Shown in pieces: positions 6,942 through 15,162 of a stretch of DNA of 64,000 bases. Source of the DNA: Streptomyces sp. NRRL S-87. Lineage in GTDB: Bacteria > Actinomycetota > Actinomycetes > Streptomycetales > Streptomycetaceae. The position numbers and the translations under genes were made by a program. The notes under the pieces were generated by a model, which was not told the DNA's origin, made no database searches, and was given only the letters and a program-made list of their open reading frames with translations. Positions within the stretch are counted from its first letter, which is position 1; each line of letters starts with the position of its first letter. The stretch is taken from NCBI RefSeq assembly GCF_000719335.1, contig NZ_JOGB01000025.1:1-64000 (forward strand), read 5' to 3'.

Positions 6942-8687
6942 TTATGGATTAATTACCGTTAAGTACGACACCGGCCACGTCCGGGAAAAGGGGCGGGGCC
7001 CGTGCGTTCCTCCGCACCCGTGCGGCTTGCCGCTCTGGTGGACGTACGCGCCGACCATGGTGTTGAGGGACTTGCGCAGCTCCAGCAGCTCCTTGTGCGA
7101 GACGACGGGGCGGCGCTCGGCCGGCAGCTCGAGCAGGTCGGCCTCGGTGTCGGGCTTGCGGCGGCTGTGCGCGATCTGCCGGGCCTGCCGCTTCTGCAGC
7201 AGCAGCTGCACCTGGTCGGGCTCGAGCAGGCCGGGGATGCCGAGGTAGTCCTGCTCCTCCTCGCTGCCCGGGTGGGCCTGCATGCCGAACTCGGCGCCGT
7301 CGTAGAGCACGCGGTCGAAGACGGCGTCGGACTCCAGCGCCTCGAAGGGCAGCATGTCCTGCTCGCCGGTGTCCTCGTCCTGCTGCTTGTTCGCCTCGTC
7401 CATCTCCTTCTCGGACTCGGCGTACGGGTCCTCGTCCTCGCCCTGCTTCTTGGGCTTGTCGAGGACGTGGTCGCGCTCGACCTCCATCTCGTTGGCGAAT
7501 CCGAGGAGGTAGGGAATCGTCGGAAGGAACACGGACGCGGTCTCGCCGCGGCGCCTCGAACGTACGAAACGCCCGACCGCCTGCGCGAAGAACAGCGGGG
7601 TGGAGATGGTGGTCGCGTACACCCCGACCGCGAGGCGGGGGACGTCGACGCCCTCGGACACCATGCGGACGGCGACCATCCACCGGTCGTCGCTTCCGCT
7701 GAATTCGTCGATCTTCTTCGAGGCGCCGGCGTCGTCGGACAGTACGAGCGTGGCCTTGCTGCCGGTGATCTCGCGGATGAGCTTGGCGTACGCGCGGGCC
7801 GAGTCCTGGTCGGAGGCGATGACCAGGGCGCCGGCGTCCGGAATGCCCTTGCGGACCTCGGTGAGCCGCTGGTCGGCGGCGCGCAGCACGTTCGGCATCC
7901 AGTCGCCGCGCGGGTCGAGCGCGGTGCGCCATGCCTGCGAGATCGCGTCCTTGGTCATCGGCTCGCCGAGTTTCGCGGCGATCTCGTCGCCTGCCTTCGT
8001 GCGCCAGCGCATATTTCCGCTGTACGACAGAAAGATGACCGGACGAACCACCCCGTCGCCGAGAGCATTTCCGTAGCCGTAGGTGTAATCGGCGGAGGAC
8101 CGCCGGATTCCGTCGTTCCCTTCCTCGTACGTCACGAAGGGAATGGGATTCGTGTCGGACCGGAAGGGCGTGCCGGTGAGCGCGAGGCGGCGGGTCGCGG
8201 GGTCGAAGGCCTCCAGGCATGCCTCGCCCCAGGACTTCGAGTCACCGGCGTGGTGGATCTCGTCGAGGATGACGAGGGTCTTGCGCTGCTCGCAGCGGTT
8301 GCGGTGGAGCATCGGGCGCACGCCGACGCCGGCGTAGGTGACGGCGACGCCGTGGTACTCCTTGCTCAGCGGGCCGGCGGAGTACTCCGGGTCGAGCCGG
8401 ATGCCTATCCGGGCGGCGGCCTCGGCCCACTGCTTCTTGAGGTGCTCGGTCGGGGCGACGACGGTCACCTGCTGCACGACGTGGTGGTGCAGCAGCCACG
8501 ACGCGAGGGTCAGGGCGAAGGTGGTCTTGCCGGCGCCGGGCGTGGCGACCGCGAGGAAGTCGCGGGGCTGCGTCTGGACGTACTTGTCCAGCGCCCCCTG
8601 CTGCCAGGCGCGCAGCTTGCTGGCCGTGCCCCAGGGGGCACGGCCGGGGAAGGCGGGTGAGAGGTGGTGGGAGGCGGTAGTAGTCAC
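6942..8687 (-). CDS. DEAD/DEAH-box (superfamily 2) helicase with atypical C-terminus
   Basis: This 581-aa SF2 ATPase uses the GTG at 8687 (VTTTASHHLSPAFPG); longer frames upstream read as shadow. Motif I is TPGAGKT, motif II is DEIH, motif III is LTGTPFRSD, motif V is VSEGVDVPRLAVG and motif VI is QAVGRFVRSRR. These resemble the ResIII/UvsW-type helicase conserved in Streptomyces. A long acidic linker (KKQGEDEDPYAESEKEMDEAN) follows the second RecA domain. After AYVHQSGKPHG the frame reads a short unrelated tail ending in YLTVINP, where relatives, as I remember them, continue for about 35 helical residues. The C-terminus therefore looks truncated or remodelled. Probable role is nucleic-acid remodelling or repair. 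Confidence 0.88.
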   Translation of the reverse strand: MTTTASHHLSPAFPGRAPWGTASKLRAWQQGALDKYVQTQPRDFLAVATPGAGKTTFALTLASWLLHHHVVQQVTVVAPTEHLKKQWAEAAARIGIRLDPEYSAGPLSKEYHGVAVTYAGVGVRPMLHRNRCEQRKTLVILDEIHHAGDSKSWGEACLEAFDPATRRLALTGTPFRSDTNPIPFVTYEEGNDGIRRSSADYTYGYGNALGDGVVRPVIFLSYSGNMRWRTKAGDEIAAKLGEPMTKDAISQAWRTALDPRGDWMPNVLRAADQRLTEVRKGIPDAGALVIASDQDSARAYAKLIREITGSKATLVLSDDAGASKKIDEFSGSDDRWMVAVRMVSEGVDVPRLAVGVYATTISTPLFFAQAVGRFVRSRRRGETASVFLPTIPYLLGFANEMEVERDHVLDKPKKQGEDEDPYAESEKEMDEANKQQDEDTGEQDMLPFEALESDAVFDRVLYDGAEFGMQAHPGSEEEQDYLGIPGLLEPDQVQLLLQKRQARQIAHSRRKPDTEADLLELPAERRPVVSHKELLELRKSLNTMVGAYVHQSGKPHGCGGTHGPRPFSRTWPVSYLTVINP

Positions 8688-8945
8688 GGTCTCCGGTTCG
8701 GGCTCTCGCGGGTACGGGCCGCGCCGGCGGGCGCGGCGGTACGGGGCGGTCGGGCGGTACGGGTGGTCGCGCCTTCGGACCTGCGGTCCGGGCGGTCGTA
8801 CGTAGGACAACCGGGCCACCTTACCGGGGCCCTCCGCCTCGCCGGAGGCAGACGAGGCCGTGACCTCGCGCGGTGCGGCGAGCCTCACATTCCGACGGGG
8901 GCGACGCTTTCCGGTACCCGGCGTGCGGCTGGGGCGGGCATGGCG
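8688..8945. other. Intergenic region upstream of helicase
   Basis: This is the presumed promoter region of the helicase, with no confident gene. Arg/Gly-rich frames cross it in several phases and are not supported by a ribosome-binding site. Confidence 0.5.
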
Positions 8946-8995
8946 GTGCCCCGCACCCGGGGGGACCCTGTTGGGGTCCCGGGGGTGCGGGGCAC
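8946..8995 (-). terminator. Terminator hairpin after the Doc toxin gene
   Basis: GTGCCCCGCACCC pairs with GGGTGCGGGGCAC over 13 bp, with a further inner GGGACCC/GGGTCCC-like stem. It begins 6 bp after the toxin stop on the minus strand. Confidence 0.8.
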
Positions 8996-9001
8996 GGGGG
9001 G

Positions 9002-9370
9002 TCAGGCAGCGAAGCGCGGGAGCTGCGCGGCGGTCTTCGGGACGTCGAGCGCGCCCTGGCACACGTCCAGCACGAACTGCTCGGCCTCGTCGACGTCGAA
9101 CGGTCCGTCCAGGGGGTGGCCGTTCATATGAAGGAAGACCCAGGTCGCATACCAGGCGATCCGCTTGTTGCCGTCCACCAGTGCACGGTTCCGGGCCAGT
9201 GACTCCATCAGTGCGGCAGCCTTCTGCCACACGTCCGGGTAGGCGTCCTGGCCGAACACACTGGACTGCGGACGTGCCAGAGCGGAGTCCAGCAGCCCGT
9301 AGTCACGGACGTCGCCCGCTCCGAGCCTCTCCGCGAGGTTCAGCAGCTCCGGCAGAGTCAGGTAGTGCAT
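9002..9370 (-). CDS. Doc/Fic-family toxin with altered core motif
   Basis: This 122-aa protein is of the death-on-curing type, a Fic-fold kinase or AMP-transferase toxin. The Fic core reads NRALVDGNKR at residues 61-70. The GNKR anion-binding end is intact, but the position normally held by the catalytic histidine (HxFx[DE]GNKR) is arginine-62. The remainder (YGLLDSALARP, IAWYATWVFLHMNGHPL) follows chromosomal Doc proteins of actinobacteria. Its ATG overlaps the antitoxin stop (ATGA), and a strong hairpin terminator follows directly. It may be catalytically altered or inactive. Confidence 0.85.
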   Translation of the reverse strand: MHYLTLPELLNLAERLGAGDVRDYGLLDSALARPQSSVFGQDAYPDVWQKAAALMESLARNRALVDGNKRIAWYATWVFLHMNGHPLDGPFDVDEAEQFVLDVCQGALDVPKTAAQLPRFAA

Positions 9371-9567
9371 CAGGCGAGCCTCCGGTTCAGCTCCTCACTC
9401 GCCTTCAGGACATGCTCGGCCGCTTCGTTGAAGAGCCGGCTGTGTTCGTTTACTGCTCTGATGACGGCATCGTGCGCGAAGGACTGCATGCTGCGCCCTT
9501 CCGCCTCGGCACGTTCGCGCAAGGCGTCGAGCTCTGCTTCGGTGAACCTGACGTTGAGACCAGCCAT
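9370..9567 (-). CDS. Ribbon-helix-helix antitoxin of Doc-type module
   Basis: This 65-aa protein begins with a beta-strand and helices typical of Arc/RHH antitoxins (LNVRFTEAELDALRERA, then EGRSMQSFAHDAVIRAV). A C-terminal helix probably binds the toxin. The ATG at 9567 fits this fold exactly; the much longer upstream open frame is an artefact of high GC. It is translationally coupled to the toxin. The palindrome at 9577-9608, 9 bp upstream of the start, is the likely site of autoregulation. Confidence 0.85.
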   Translation of the reverse strand: MAGLNVRFTEAELDALRERAEAEGRSMQSFAHDAVIRAVNEHSRLFNEAAEHVLKASEELNRRLA

Positions 9568-9576
9568 GATTGACGG

Positions 9577-9608
9577 CACCGCGCGGTACCGCGCGGTACC
9601 GCGCGGTG
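9577..9608. promoter_or_regulatory. Perfect 32-bp palindrome built from three gcgcggtacc units
   Basis: CACC, then GCGCGGTACC twice, then GCGCGGTG form a perfect 32-bp dyad. It is also a tandem array of a 10-bp unit, matching one helical turn. It fills the 41-bp gap between the MFS stop (9609) and the antitoxin start (9567). A cooperative RHH operator is the best explanation; a terminator hairpin for the MFS transcript is an alternative. Confidence 0.8.
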
Positions 9609-11204
9609 TCACCCGATTTCGGCACCCCGCACGGGTGACTCGGCCGGCGGGGTGATGCGGGCCGACACCCACACCCCCACGGCCGCGACCACCGCGATCG
9701 GGAGGAAGACCGCCGCGAAGGCGGCCGGGTGCGAGGCGCCTCCCGCGGTGGCCGCGTGGGCCGCGCCGACGGCCCCGCCGCCCAGGGCGGCGAAGGCCAC
9801 GCCGCCACCGGCGAGCAGCACCACGTTCGAGAGGGCGTCGGAGATCTGCAGGGCGGCCGAGTTCGTGCCCGCCTCCTCCGGCGCCGACAGCTTCAACAGC
9901 AGCACGCTGCTCGCCGCGATCGCCAGCCCCATGCCGAAACAGCCCACGCCCCAGTAGACGGGCAGCAGCCACACCGGCACCGACTCGATCAGCACGGTCG
10001 GCACGGCCGCGATCGACAGCGCCACCAGCACCATGCCGCCGACCACGAGCCGCTCCCGGTACGGCTCGGCCCACGGCCGGGCCTGCACCCAGGAGCCCAC
10101 CGCCCAGGTGAGGCCGGCGGGCGCGAGCGCGAAGCCGGCCATCGTGGGGCTCAGTCCGCGCTGCGTGACGAGCATGAGCGGGATGAAGCTCTCCGCGGCG
10201 ATGAACGCCCCGCCCGCGACCCCGCGCAGCAGCACGACGGCGGGCAGGCCGCGGGCCGCCCGGTACGTACCGCGCGGCAGCAGCCCGAGCGAGGACGGCA
10301 CGAGCAGCGCCAGGCCCGCCAGGGCGGGCGCCAGCGACAGCCAGCGCAGGTCCTGGGCGGCGTACTGGAGCAGCCCGGCCCCCACCGAGATCCCGCACGC
10401 GAGCCGGATCCGCCGCCCGTCGAAGACGGCGGGCGGGGCGTCGGGGTCGGCGGGCTCGGCGGGGCCGGAGGCGGTGCGGCGTATCGCGGGGAGCGCGATC
10501 AGCAGCGGGAACACCACGAGCACGGGGATGCCGACGAACACCCACCGCCAGCCGAGGTGCTCGGTGACCGTGCCGGCGGCCAGCGGGCCGATGATCGACG
10601 GCACCACCCAGCTCGCGGCGAAGGCGGCCATCATCGCCGGGCGCAGCCGTTCGTCGTAGGCGCGGCTGACGACCACGTACAGCGCGACGATCACCAACCC
10701 GCCGCCCAGGCCTTGCACCGCCCGACCCAACACGAACAACCACATCGCCCCGGCGGTGCCGGAGATCGCCAGGCCGGCGGCGAAGCCGGCGATGCCGGCG
10801 GTCAGGGGGCGCAGCGGGCCCTGGCGGTCGCACCACTGGCCGGCCCAGACCATGCCGAAGAGGCTCGTGGTGAAGTAGGAGGAGAAGGCGAAGGCGTACA
10901 GCCCGACGCCGTCGAGGTCGCGGGCGGCCACCGGCATGGCGGTGCCGACGGCGGTGGCCTCGAAGGCGATGAGCAGGACGACGGTGACCATGCCGAGGGT
11001 GAGCAGCCGGTGGTCGGGCCCGAGCACCCCGCCCGTGCCCGTGCCCGTGCCGGCGCCCGTGCCCGTGTCCGTGTCCGCGCCGCCACTGCCGTGCCGCTCG
11101 CCACGGGTGCCGACGGGGACCGTCCCCTCGGCGGGGGCGGGGGCAGGCGCGGTGTGCGGTGGTGCGGCGGTGTCGGACACGGCCTTCGGCTCCAGGGCGG
11201 TCAT
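9609..11204 (-). CDS. MFS transporter (DHA2-like multidrug exporter)
   Basis: This 531-aa integral membrane protein starts at the ATG at 11204 (MTALEPKAV). An N-terminal Thr/Gly/Asp repeat stretch (TDTGTGAGTGTGTGG) is followed by about 14 hydrophobic segments starting LLTLGMVTVVLLIAFEATA. Typical MFS loops include VWAGQWCDRQGPLRP and VLGRAVQGLGGGLVIVALY, the latter resembling the exporter motif C region. It is probably a drug or metabolite exporter. Its stop directly abuts the 32-bp palindrome upstream of the antitoxin. Regulation is unknown; a weak GGGGCG/CGCCCC stem lies in its leader at 11218-11240. Confidence 0.86.
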   Translation of the reverse strand: MTALEPKAVSDTAAPPHTAPAPAPAEGTVPVGTRGERHGSGGADTDTGTGAGTGTGTGGVLGPDHRLLTLGMVTVVLLIAFEATAVGTAMPVAARDLDGVGLYAFAFSSYFTTSLFGMVWAGQWCDRQGPLRPLTAGIAGFAAGLAISGTAGAMWLFVLGRAVQGLGGGLVIVALYVVVSRAYDERLRPAMMAAFAASWVVPSIIGPLAAGTVTEHLGWRWVFVGIPVLVVFPLLIALPAIRRTASGPAEPADPDAPPAVFDGRRIRLACGISVGAGLLQYAAQDLRWLSLAPALAGLALLVPSSLGLLPRGTYRAARGLPAVVLLRGVAGGAFIAAESFIPLMLVTQRGLSPTMAGFALAPAGLTWAVGSWVQARPWAEPYRERLVVGGMVLVALSIAAVPTVLIESVPVWLLPVYWGVGCFGMGLAIAASSVLLLKLSAPEEAGTNSAALQISDALSNVVLLAGGGVAFAALGGGAVGAAHAATAGGASHPAAFAAVFLPIAVVAAVGVWVSARITPPAESPVRGAEIG

Positions 11205-11504
11205 CGCCCCAGAGTAAGGGGCGTGGACGATTTTCGCCCCTGTCATTTCCCCCCGGCTTTCGGCGGATCCGCACTGGTCCCCGCGCCCTAGGCCGAAGGT
11301 CGGCGCGCGCGCCGGGACGGGTCGTCCGTGAACGCAGGATGGCAGTCGGATTGCAGGCCGCCCGATCCCCTTCCGACCCTTTCCCCGGCCCCCGTACGGT
11401 CTTCCCATCGAGGAACCCCGAGGCCCGCACCGGACTCCCGGAGGGGCGAGGACCGACGCGAACCGTGGCGCCGGGCGCAGGCCGAGGGGGACCCCGATGC
11501 ACCC
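11205..11504. other. Intergenic region between MFS gene and tRNA-Cys
   Basis: No gene is supported. It must hold divergent promoters for the MFS gene (minus) and the tRNA (plus), but no consensus pair stands out. Confidence 0.5.
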
Positions 11505-11576
11505 CGCCGTGTGCCCGAGTGGTTGAGGGAACCGCCTGCAAAGCGGTTTACACCGGTTCGATTCCGGTCACGGCGT
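11505..11576 (+). tRNA. tRNA-Cys (GCA)
   Basis: A 72-nt cloverleaf can be folded by eye. The acceptor stem is CGCCGTG/CACGGCG. The 3-bp D-stem is CCC/GGG with GG in the loop. The anticodon stem is ACCGC/GCGGT with loop CTGCAAA, giving anticodon GCA. The variable loop is 4 nt. The T-arm is ACCGG-TTCGATT-CCGGT. The discriminator base is U, as expected for cysteine tRNAs. CCA is not encoded. The C1-G72 pair and short D-stem differ from the more common Streptomyces tRNA-Cys, so this may be a second isoacceptor. Confidence 0.92.
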
Positions 11577-11613
11577 CTGCGCCGCTGGGGTCTGTCTGAT
11601 CGGCGTGCGAGTG

Positions 11614-11651
11614 GGACGGCGTCCGGAACCCCGAGGATCCGGACGCCGTCC
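11614..11651. terminator. Terminator hairpin after tRNA-Cys
   Basis: A perfect 14-bp stem, GGACGGCGTCCGGA (11614-11627) with TCCGGACGCCGTCC (11638-11651), has a 10-nt loop. It sits between the tRNA (plus) and the convergent lipoprotein gene, so it could stop both transcripts. Confidence 0.85.
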
Positions 11652-11662
11652 GCGTGCCCGCC

Positions 11663-12367
11663 TCACTCCCCCGGCACCGGCAACCCCGCCGCGGTCCCCG
11701 GCAGCCCCCCGTTCCCCGCACACCCGAGCTCCTTGGCCACGGCCACGGCGGCGGAGTGGGCGAGGGTGAGGTTGTCGTGGCGCGTGGCGGCCGGCTCGCC
11801 TCGCTCCCGCACCGAGTTCTGCACCTCGGAGCGCAGCCTCAGCGGATGCTCCTCTGTCGTTCCCAGGCGACGGCTCTCGCAGTCGAAGTAGATCTTCGCG
11901 CCGTCTTCGGAGGCGCGGGCGAGCACGCCGGGCGTGGACATCTCGTTGGGTTCGTCGGTGGGTGTCCCGGCAGGCGCCTTCCCGAGCGCGATGAAGGCGA
12001 CCACGATGGTCGGAAACGCGGAGGAGGAATCGACCGGGCTGATCTCGCACCCGTCCTCCGGAGCGTTCAGCACGCCGTCCCCGGACCGGAATGCGGCCTC
12101 CATGACGCGGGCGATCTCAGGCGCACCGTGGTCCTTCTTCACCGCCTCCGGGTCGAAGGCGGTGCTGTGTGTGAGGCGCTCCAAGGCCGAGACCGCAGCC
12201 GTGTCGAGCAGGGTGCCGCCGCACACCCGAGACGCCGGGACCTCCTCGACGCGGCGTGTCGGGAGGGTGTTCTCGGGTGTACCCGGCGAGGTACACCCGG
12301 CGGTCAGGACGCCGAGGGCCAGCAACCCGGCAGTGATCGTCCGTATGCGCACCCTCGTTCCCTCCAT
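11663..12367 (-). CDS. Lipoprotein, last gene of the WXG/mycosin operon (DUF3558-like)
   Basis: This 234-aa protein has a lipoprotein signal: charged start, hydrophobic ITAGLLALGVLTAGC, lipobox LTAGC with the cysteine near residue 25. The mature part starts Thr/Pro-rich and contains three further cysteines (RVCGGTLL, EDGCEIS, YFDCESR) plus one near the end. The pattern resembles DUF3558-type actinobacterial lipoproteins. It lies 6 bp downstream of the 763-aa gene, so is almost certainly co-transcribed. Function unknown; extracytoplasmic anchoring or assembly for the neighbouring WXG proteins is possible. Confidence 0.75.
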   Translation of the reverse strand: MEGTRVRIRTITAGLLALGVLTAGCTSPGTPENTLPTRRVEEVPASRVCGGTLLDTAAVSALERLTHSTAFDPEAVKKDHGAPEIARVMEAAFRSGDGVLNAPEDGCEISPVDSSSAFPTIVVAFIALGKAPAGTPTDEPNEMSTPGVLARASEDGAKIYFDCESRRLGTTEEHPLRLRSEVQNSVRERGEPAATRHDNLTLAHSAAVAVAKELGCAGNGGLPGTAAGLPVPGE

Positions 12368-12373
12368 GGCGTC

Positions 12374-14665
12374 TCAGCTGGGCTCGGCCACCGGCGCGTG
12401 CCCCTGTTGCGCGGCACGGTCGTTGCCGACCCCGTAGCCGCCGCTCACAGCTTGCCGCAGCTCCACGCCCTGCGCGCTGTCCCACCCGATGCGGTGGCGT
12501 TTGATGAAGTGCTTCATGGGCGCTTCGGCGCTGTGCTCGCCAGCCCTGTAGACGGCACGGTTCTCGTCCTTGATCTGCGCCTCGATCTTCTCTTCGCTCT
12601 CGTCGACCGCGTGGTCCGACCAATCCCCCACCACGTCGCCGAAGACCTGCTCCAGCGCCCCGCTCCCGGTCTCGACCGCCAGGGGTACCAGAACCGCGCC
12701 GGCCGCCGCCTCGGGGAGAAGGGCCGCGCCGCCCGCTACCACTGCGGCGCCCCCGAACTCGACCCAGGCCGCGCGCTGCTCGTGCGCCCGCTCGAACTCC
12801 TTCTGCTTCTCGGCTCCGTCCTTCGCGACCTGGTCGGCACGCGACTGGTCGAGCACGCCCTGCACCTCCGAGCTGGTCAGGAGGGCGGACCGGGCCCGCC
12901 CGTGGTCGATGTGGCCGTCCGGGGCCACCTGCGCCTCCAGGACGCTGGCCGCGTACACACGCTCGGCCGTGGAGACGGTGGCATAGGCGTCCGGGTGCTG
13001 GCCCAGCGCGCTCAGCAGGGCCCGCGTCTGCTCGCGGCTGAGCTCGATGTGGCCCGACATGCCCCGGGGCGCGTAAAGGCTGTCCGCCCGGTGGTTGTTG
13101 AGGCCCCAGTTGACGTCGTCGATGTAACCGGCCGTCATGTTGCCGAGGCTGTCGGCGAGAGCCTCGTGGTGCTTGAGGAGCTCGGCGTCGGCGCCGTACT
13201 TCAGGACCACCTGCTTCATCACCGCCGCCGAGTCGGCGTCGCGGACGAGCTTCGGGTGGGGGTCGTCCCAGGCGTGGCCGAGGGTGGCGGCCTCCAGCGC
13301 GTGGCCCAGGGCGTCGGTCGGGTAGCCGGCCGCCTTCTTGGCCTCGCCGACGAACTCCGTGTCGGGGAATGCCTCGTACTTGGCGTTCCCGAAGAAGTCG
13401 AGGTAGTTCGTCACGCCCTTGCCGAGGTCGGCCCTGCCCGGCATCGGCGTGCCGTCGTGCGCGTAGGCGTGCGGCACGTCGGCGAAGAAGTGCTTGGCCG
13501 CGTCGGGGCTGTGGCCCAGGGCCTCCAGGAAGGAGGTCATCGGGTCGAAGCCGGAGCCGTTGACCCCGGAGGGGTTGAAGGGGTTGCGGGGGACGGTCCC
13601 GAGGGGCTTGGTCTCGGCGAAGAGGTACGGGTTCTTCGCGTGCAGCTGCGCCGCGTGTTCCGCGATCGGGGTGAGGAAGCGCGCGTCGTAGTTCCCGTAC
13701 CGCATGATCCCGCCCAGCAGCTGGTAGCCGAACGCCCCGGTCCGGTCGTACGGCCCGAGCATGATCCGCTCGGTGCCGAGCCGCCGCAGCTCCGTGCCGA
13801 AGCGGTCGGGCAGGTGGGGCCGGTGGTCCGGGTCGGTGGCGGTGGCGAGGTTCAGACCCAGGTTGCGCTGGAGCTCCCGTACGTCGCCCAGCCGTTCCTC
13901 GTCCAGGTCGGTGTAGTCGTACGTGTCCGTCGCCAGCTGCCCGAAGAACTCCAGCGCCCGCCGCGGCCCGAGCGACTCGTAGAAGCGGGTGGCGAAGACA
14001 GCGGAGCCGCTGTTGTCGGCGAGCAGCTCGTTGAGCTGCTCGAGCTCTTCGTGGCTGAGCTCCCGTCCCTTCAGTGCGAGGGCTGTGGCACGGGCCGCCT
14101 CCTCGGCGTCCAGGCTGTCGTACACGGGCCGGTGGAAGTCGTGCGCGTCGTCCCCGACGTTCGCGCGCAGGGCGCGGGCCATGGAACGGTCCGCGTCGTC
14201 GCAGGCGTCCAGGACCGCCGCGATGCGCGTGCCGAGGGCGGTGGCCGCCTTGTCACGGGCCCTGACCAGCTCCCCGTCGTCGGGCCGCGTCCCCAGGGGG
14301 TCGGCGGTCCGGACGGCGCCGGTGGTGGTGTCGACGGTGAGGTGGTCGGCCGGCGCGTCCGTGCTGACGATGCGCCTCAGCTCGTCCTGGGCGTGCTTGA
14401 AGGCCTCGTAGCCGTCGGCCAGGACCGCCCCGATGCCCTTCGCCTCGGCCGCCGCGTCCTCTAACTCCTTCGCCGTCTTGGCGATGAAGGGCTTGGTCAC
14501 GTCGGCGTTCACGCCGCGCCAGTCGGCCCGGTCCGCCTTCGCCAGCATGCCCGTCGCGGCCGCGTGGGCCAGCTCGTCGAGCCGGGCGGCCATGGTGCGC
14601 CAGTCGGTGACGGCGTCGTGGAGCGGGCCGAGACGGAGCGTGTAGACGTCCGCGAAGGTCACCAT
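12374..14665 (-). CDS. Large helical WXG-associated protein, unknown function
   Basis: This 763-aa protein is predicted mostly alpha-helical. The first 110 residues form an amphipathic region (LHDAVTDWRTMAARLDELA, then ADWRGVNADVTKPFIAKTAK) of a kind seen at the N-terminus of type VII secretion substrates. The middle (residues 190-560) has many short conserved-looking helical segments. A small hydrophobic stretch near residue 665 (AAVVAGGAALLPEAAAGAVL) resembles the glycine-rich segment of large actinobacterial WXG-associated proteins. No enzymatic motif or toxin domain is recognised. It lies 13 bp after the 140-aa gene and 6 bp before the lipoprotein gene. Confidence 0.7.
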   Translation of the reverse strand: MVTFADVYTLRLGPLHDAVTDWRTMAARLDELAHAAATGMLAKADRADWRGVNADVTKPFIAKTAKELEDAAAEAKGIGAVLADGYEAFKHAQDELRRIVSTDAPADHLTVDTTTGAVRTADPLGTRPDDGELVRARDKAATALGTRIAAVLDACDDADRSMARALRANVGDDAHDFHRPVYDSLDAEEAARATALALKGRELSHEELEQLNELLADNSGSAVFATRFYESLGPRRALEFFGQLATDTYDYTDLDEERLGDVRELQRNLGLNLATATDPDHRPHLPDRFGTELRRLGTERIMLGPYDRTGAFGYQLLGGIMRYGNYDARFLTPIAEHAAQLHAKNPYLFAETKPLGTVPRNPFNPSGVNGSGFDPMTSFLEALGHSPDAAKHFFADVPHAYAHDGTPMPGRADLGKGVTNYLDFFGNAKYEAFPDTEFVGEAKKAAGYPTDALGHALEAATLGHAWDDPHPKLVRDADSAAVMKQVVLKYGADAELLKHHEALADSLGNMTAGYIDDVNWGLNNHRADSLYAPRGMSGHIELSREQTRALLSALGQHPDAYATVSTAERVYAASVLEAQVAPDGHIDHGRARSALLTSSEVQGVLDQSRADQVAKDGAEKQKEFERAHEQRAAWVEFGGAAVVAGGAALLPEAAAGAVLVPLAVETGSGALEQVFGDVVGDWSDHAVDESEEKIEAQIKDENRAVYRAGEHSAEAPMKHFIKRHRIGWDSAQGVELRQAVSGGYGVGNDRAAQQGHAPVAEPS

Positions 14666-14678
14666 GTCTCGTCCCCGG

Positions 14679-15101
14679 TCACGTCAGACACTCGTTGATC
14701 TTGGAGGTGGAGAAGCTGGCGGCGATGTCCGCCTCCTCCCGGGCATGGGTGGCGGCCGAGTAGTCCAGGTGGTTGGAGATCTGCGCGCACGCGTCGAGGA
14801 GGGTGTGCAGCTGCGTGTTCCACCGGTCGTGGACGGTGAGCAGGGCCGCTCCGCTGGAGAAGTCCGCGCCGGTGAGGGCGACGGCCGCGTCGAAGGTGGC
14901 GGGGCGGGCGTGGTCTCCGTCCCGGGAGAGCCGCTGGTGGAGCCCGTACGCCTCGCTGCCGACCGCCCCGAGTTCGTCGCCGTCGACCTTCAGGTCGGGG
15001 CGGGTGGCTACACGTGCGCCGCCTCTTCCGGTCGCTGCCGCCGTAGTGCGCGCGGAGGACCACTCCTCTTCGAAGGACACCGTGCCGCTTCTCCTTCCCA
15101 T
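14679..15101 (-). CDS. Small WXG-like helical protein
   Basis: This 140-aa protein is probably helical. Its start at 15101 gives MGRRSGTVSFEEEW. Two helical blocks (ARPATFDAAVALTGADFSSG and RWNTQLHTLLDACAQISNHL) surround a central turn, as in WXG100-type proteins, though a strict WXG triplet is absent. Its size and place between the mycosin gene and the 763-aa gene suggest a chaperone-like or co-secreted partner of the larger protein. No specific family is recognised. Confidence 0.65.
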   Translation of the reverse strand: MGRRSGTVSFEEEWSSARTTAAATGRGGARVATRPDLKVDGDELGAVGSEAYGLHQRLSRDGDHARPATFDAAVALTGADFSSGAALLTVHDRWNTQLHTLLDACAQISNHLDYSAATHAREEADIAASFSTSKINECLT

Positions 15102-15162
15102 GACGGTCGGTTCTTCGGTTCTTCGGTTGTTCGGTTGTTCAGAAGGTCGGATCAGCGGGGCG

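Noticed and set aside
8664..9230. Arg/Gly-rich frames between helicase and toxin, including a longer helicase N-terminus to 9230
   Set aside because: The helicase has a good GTG start at 8687 with family-like sequence from there; the extension would run through the toxin terminator.
9370..11541. 723-codon frame covering the antitoxin and MFS gene
   Set aside because: Only its last 65 codons are family-like (RHH antitoxin); the rest is antiphase to the MFS transporter.
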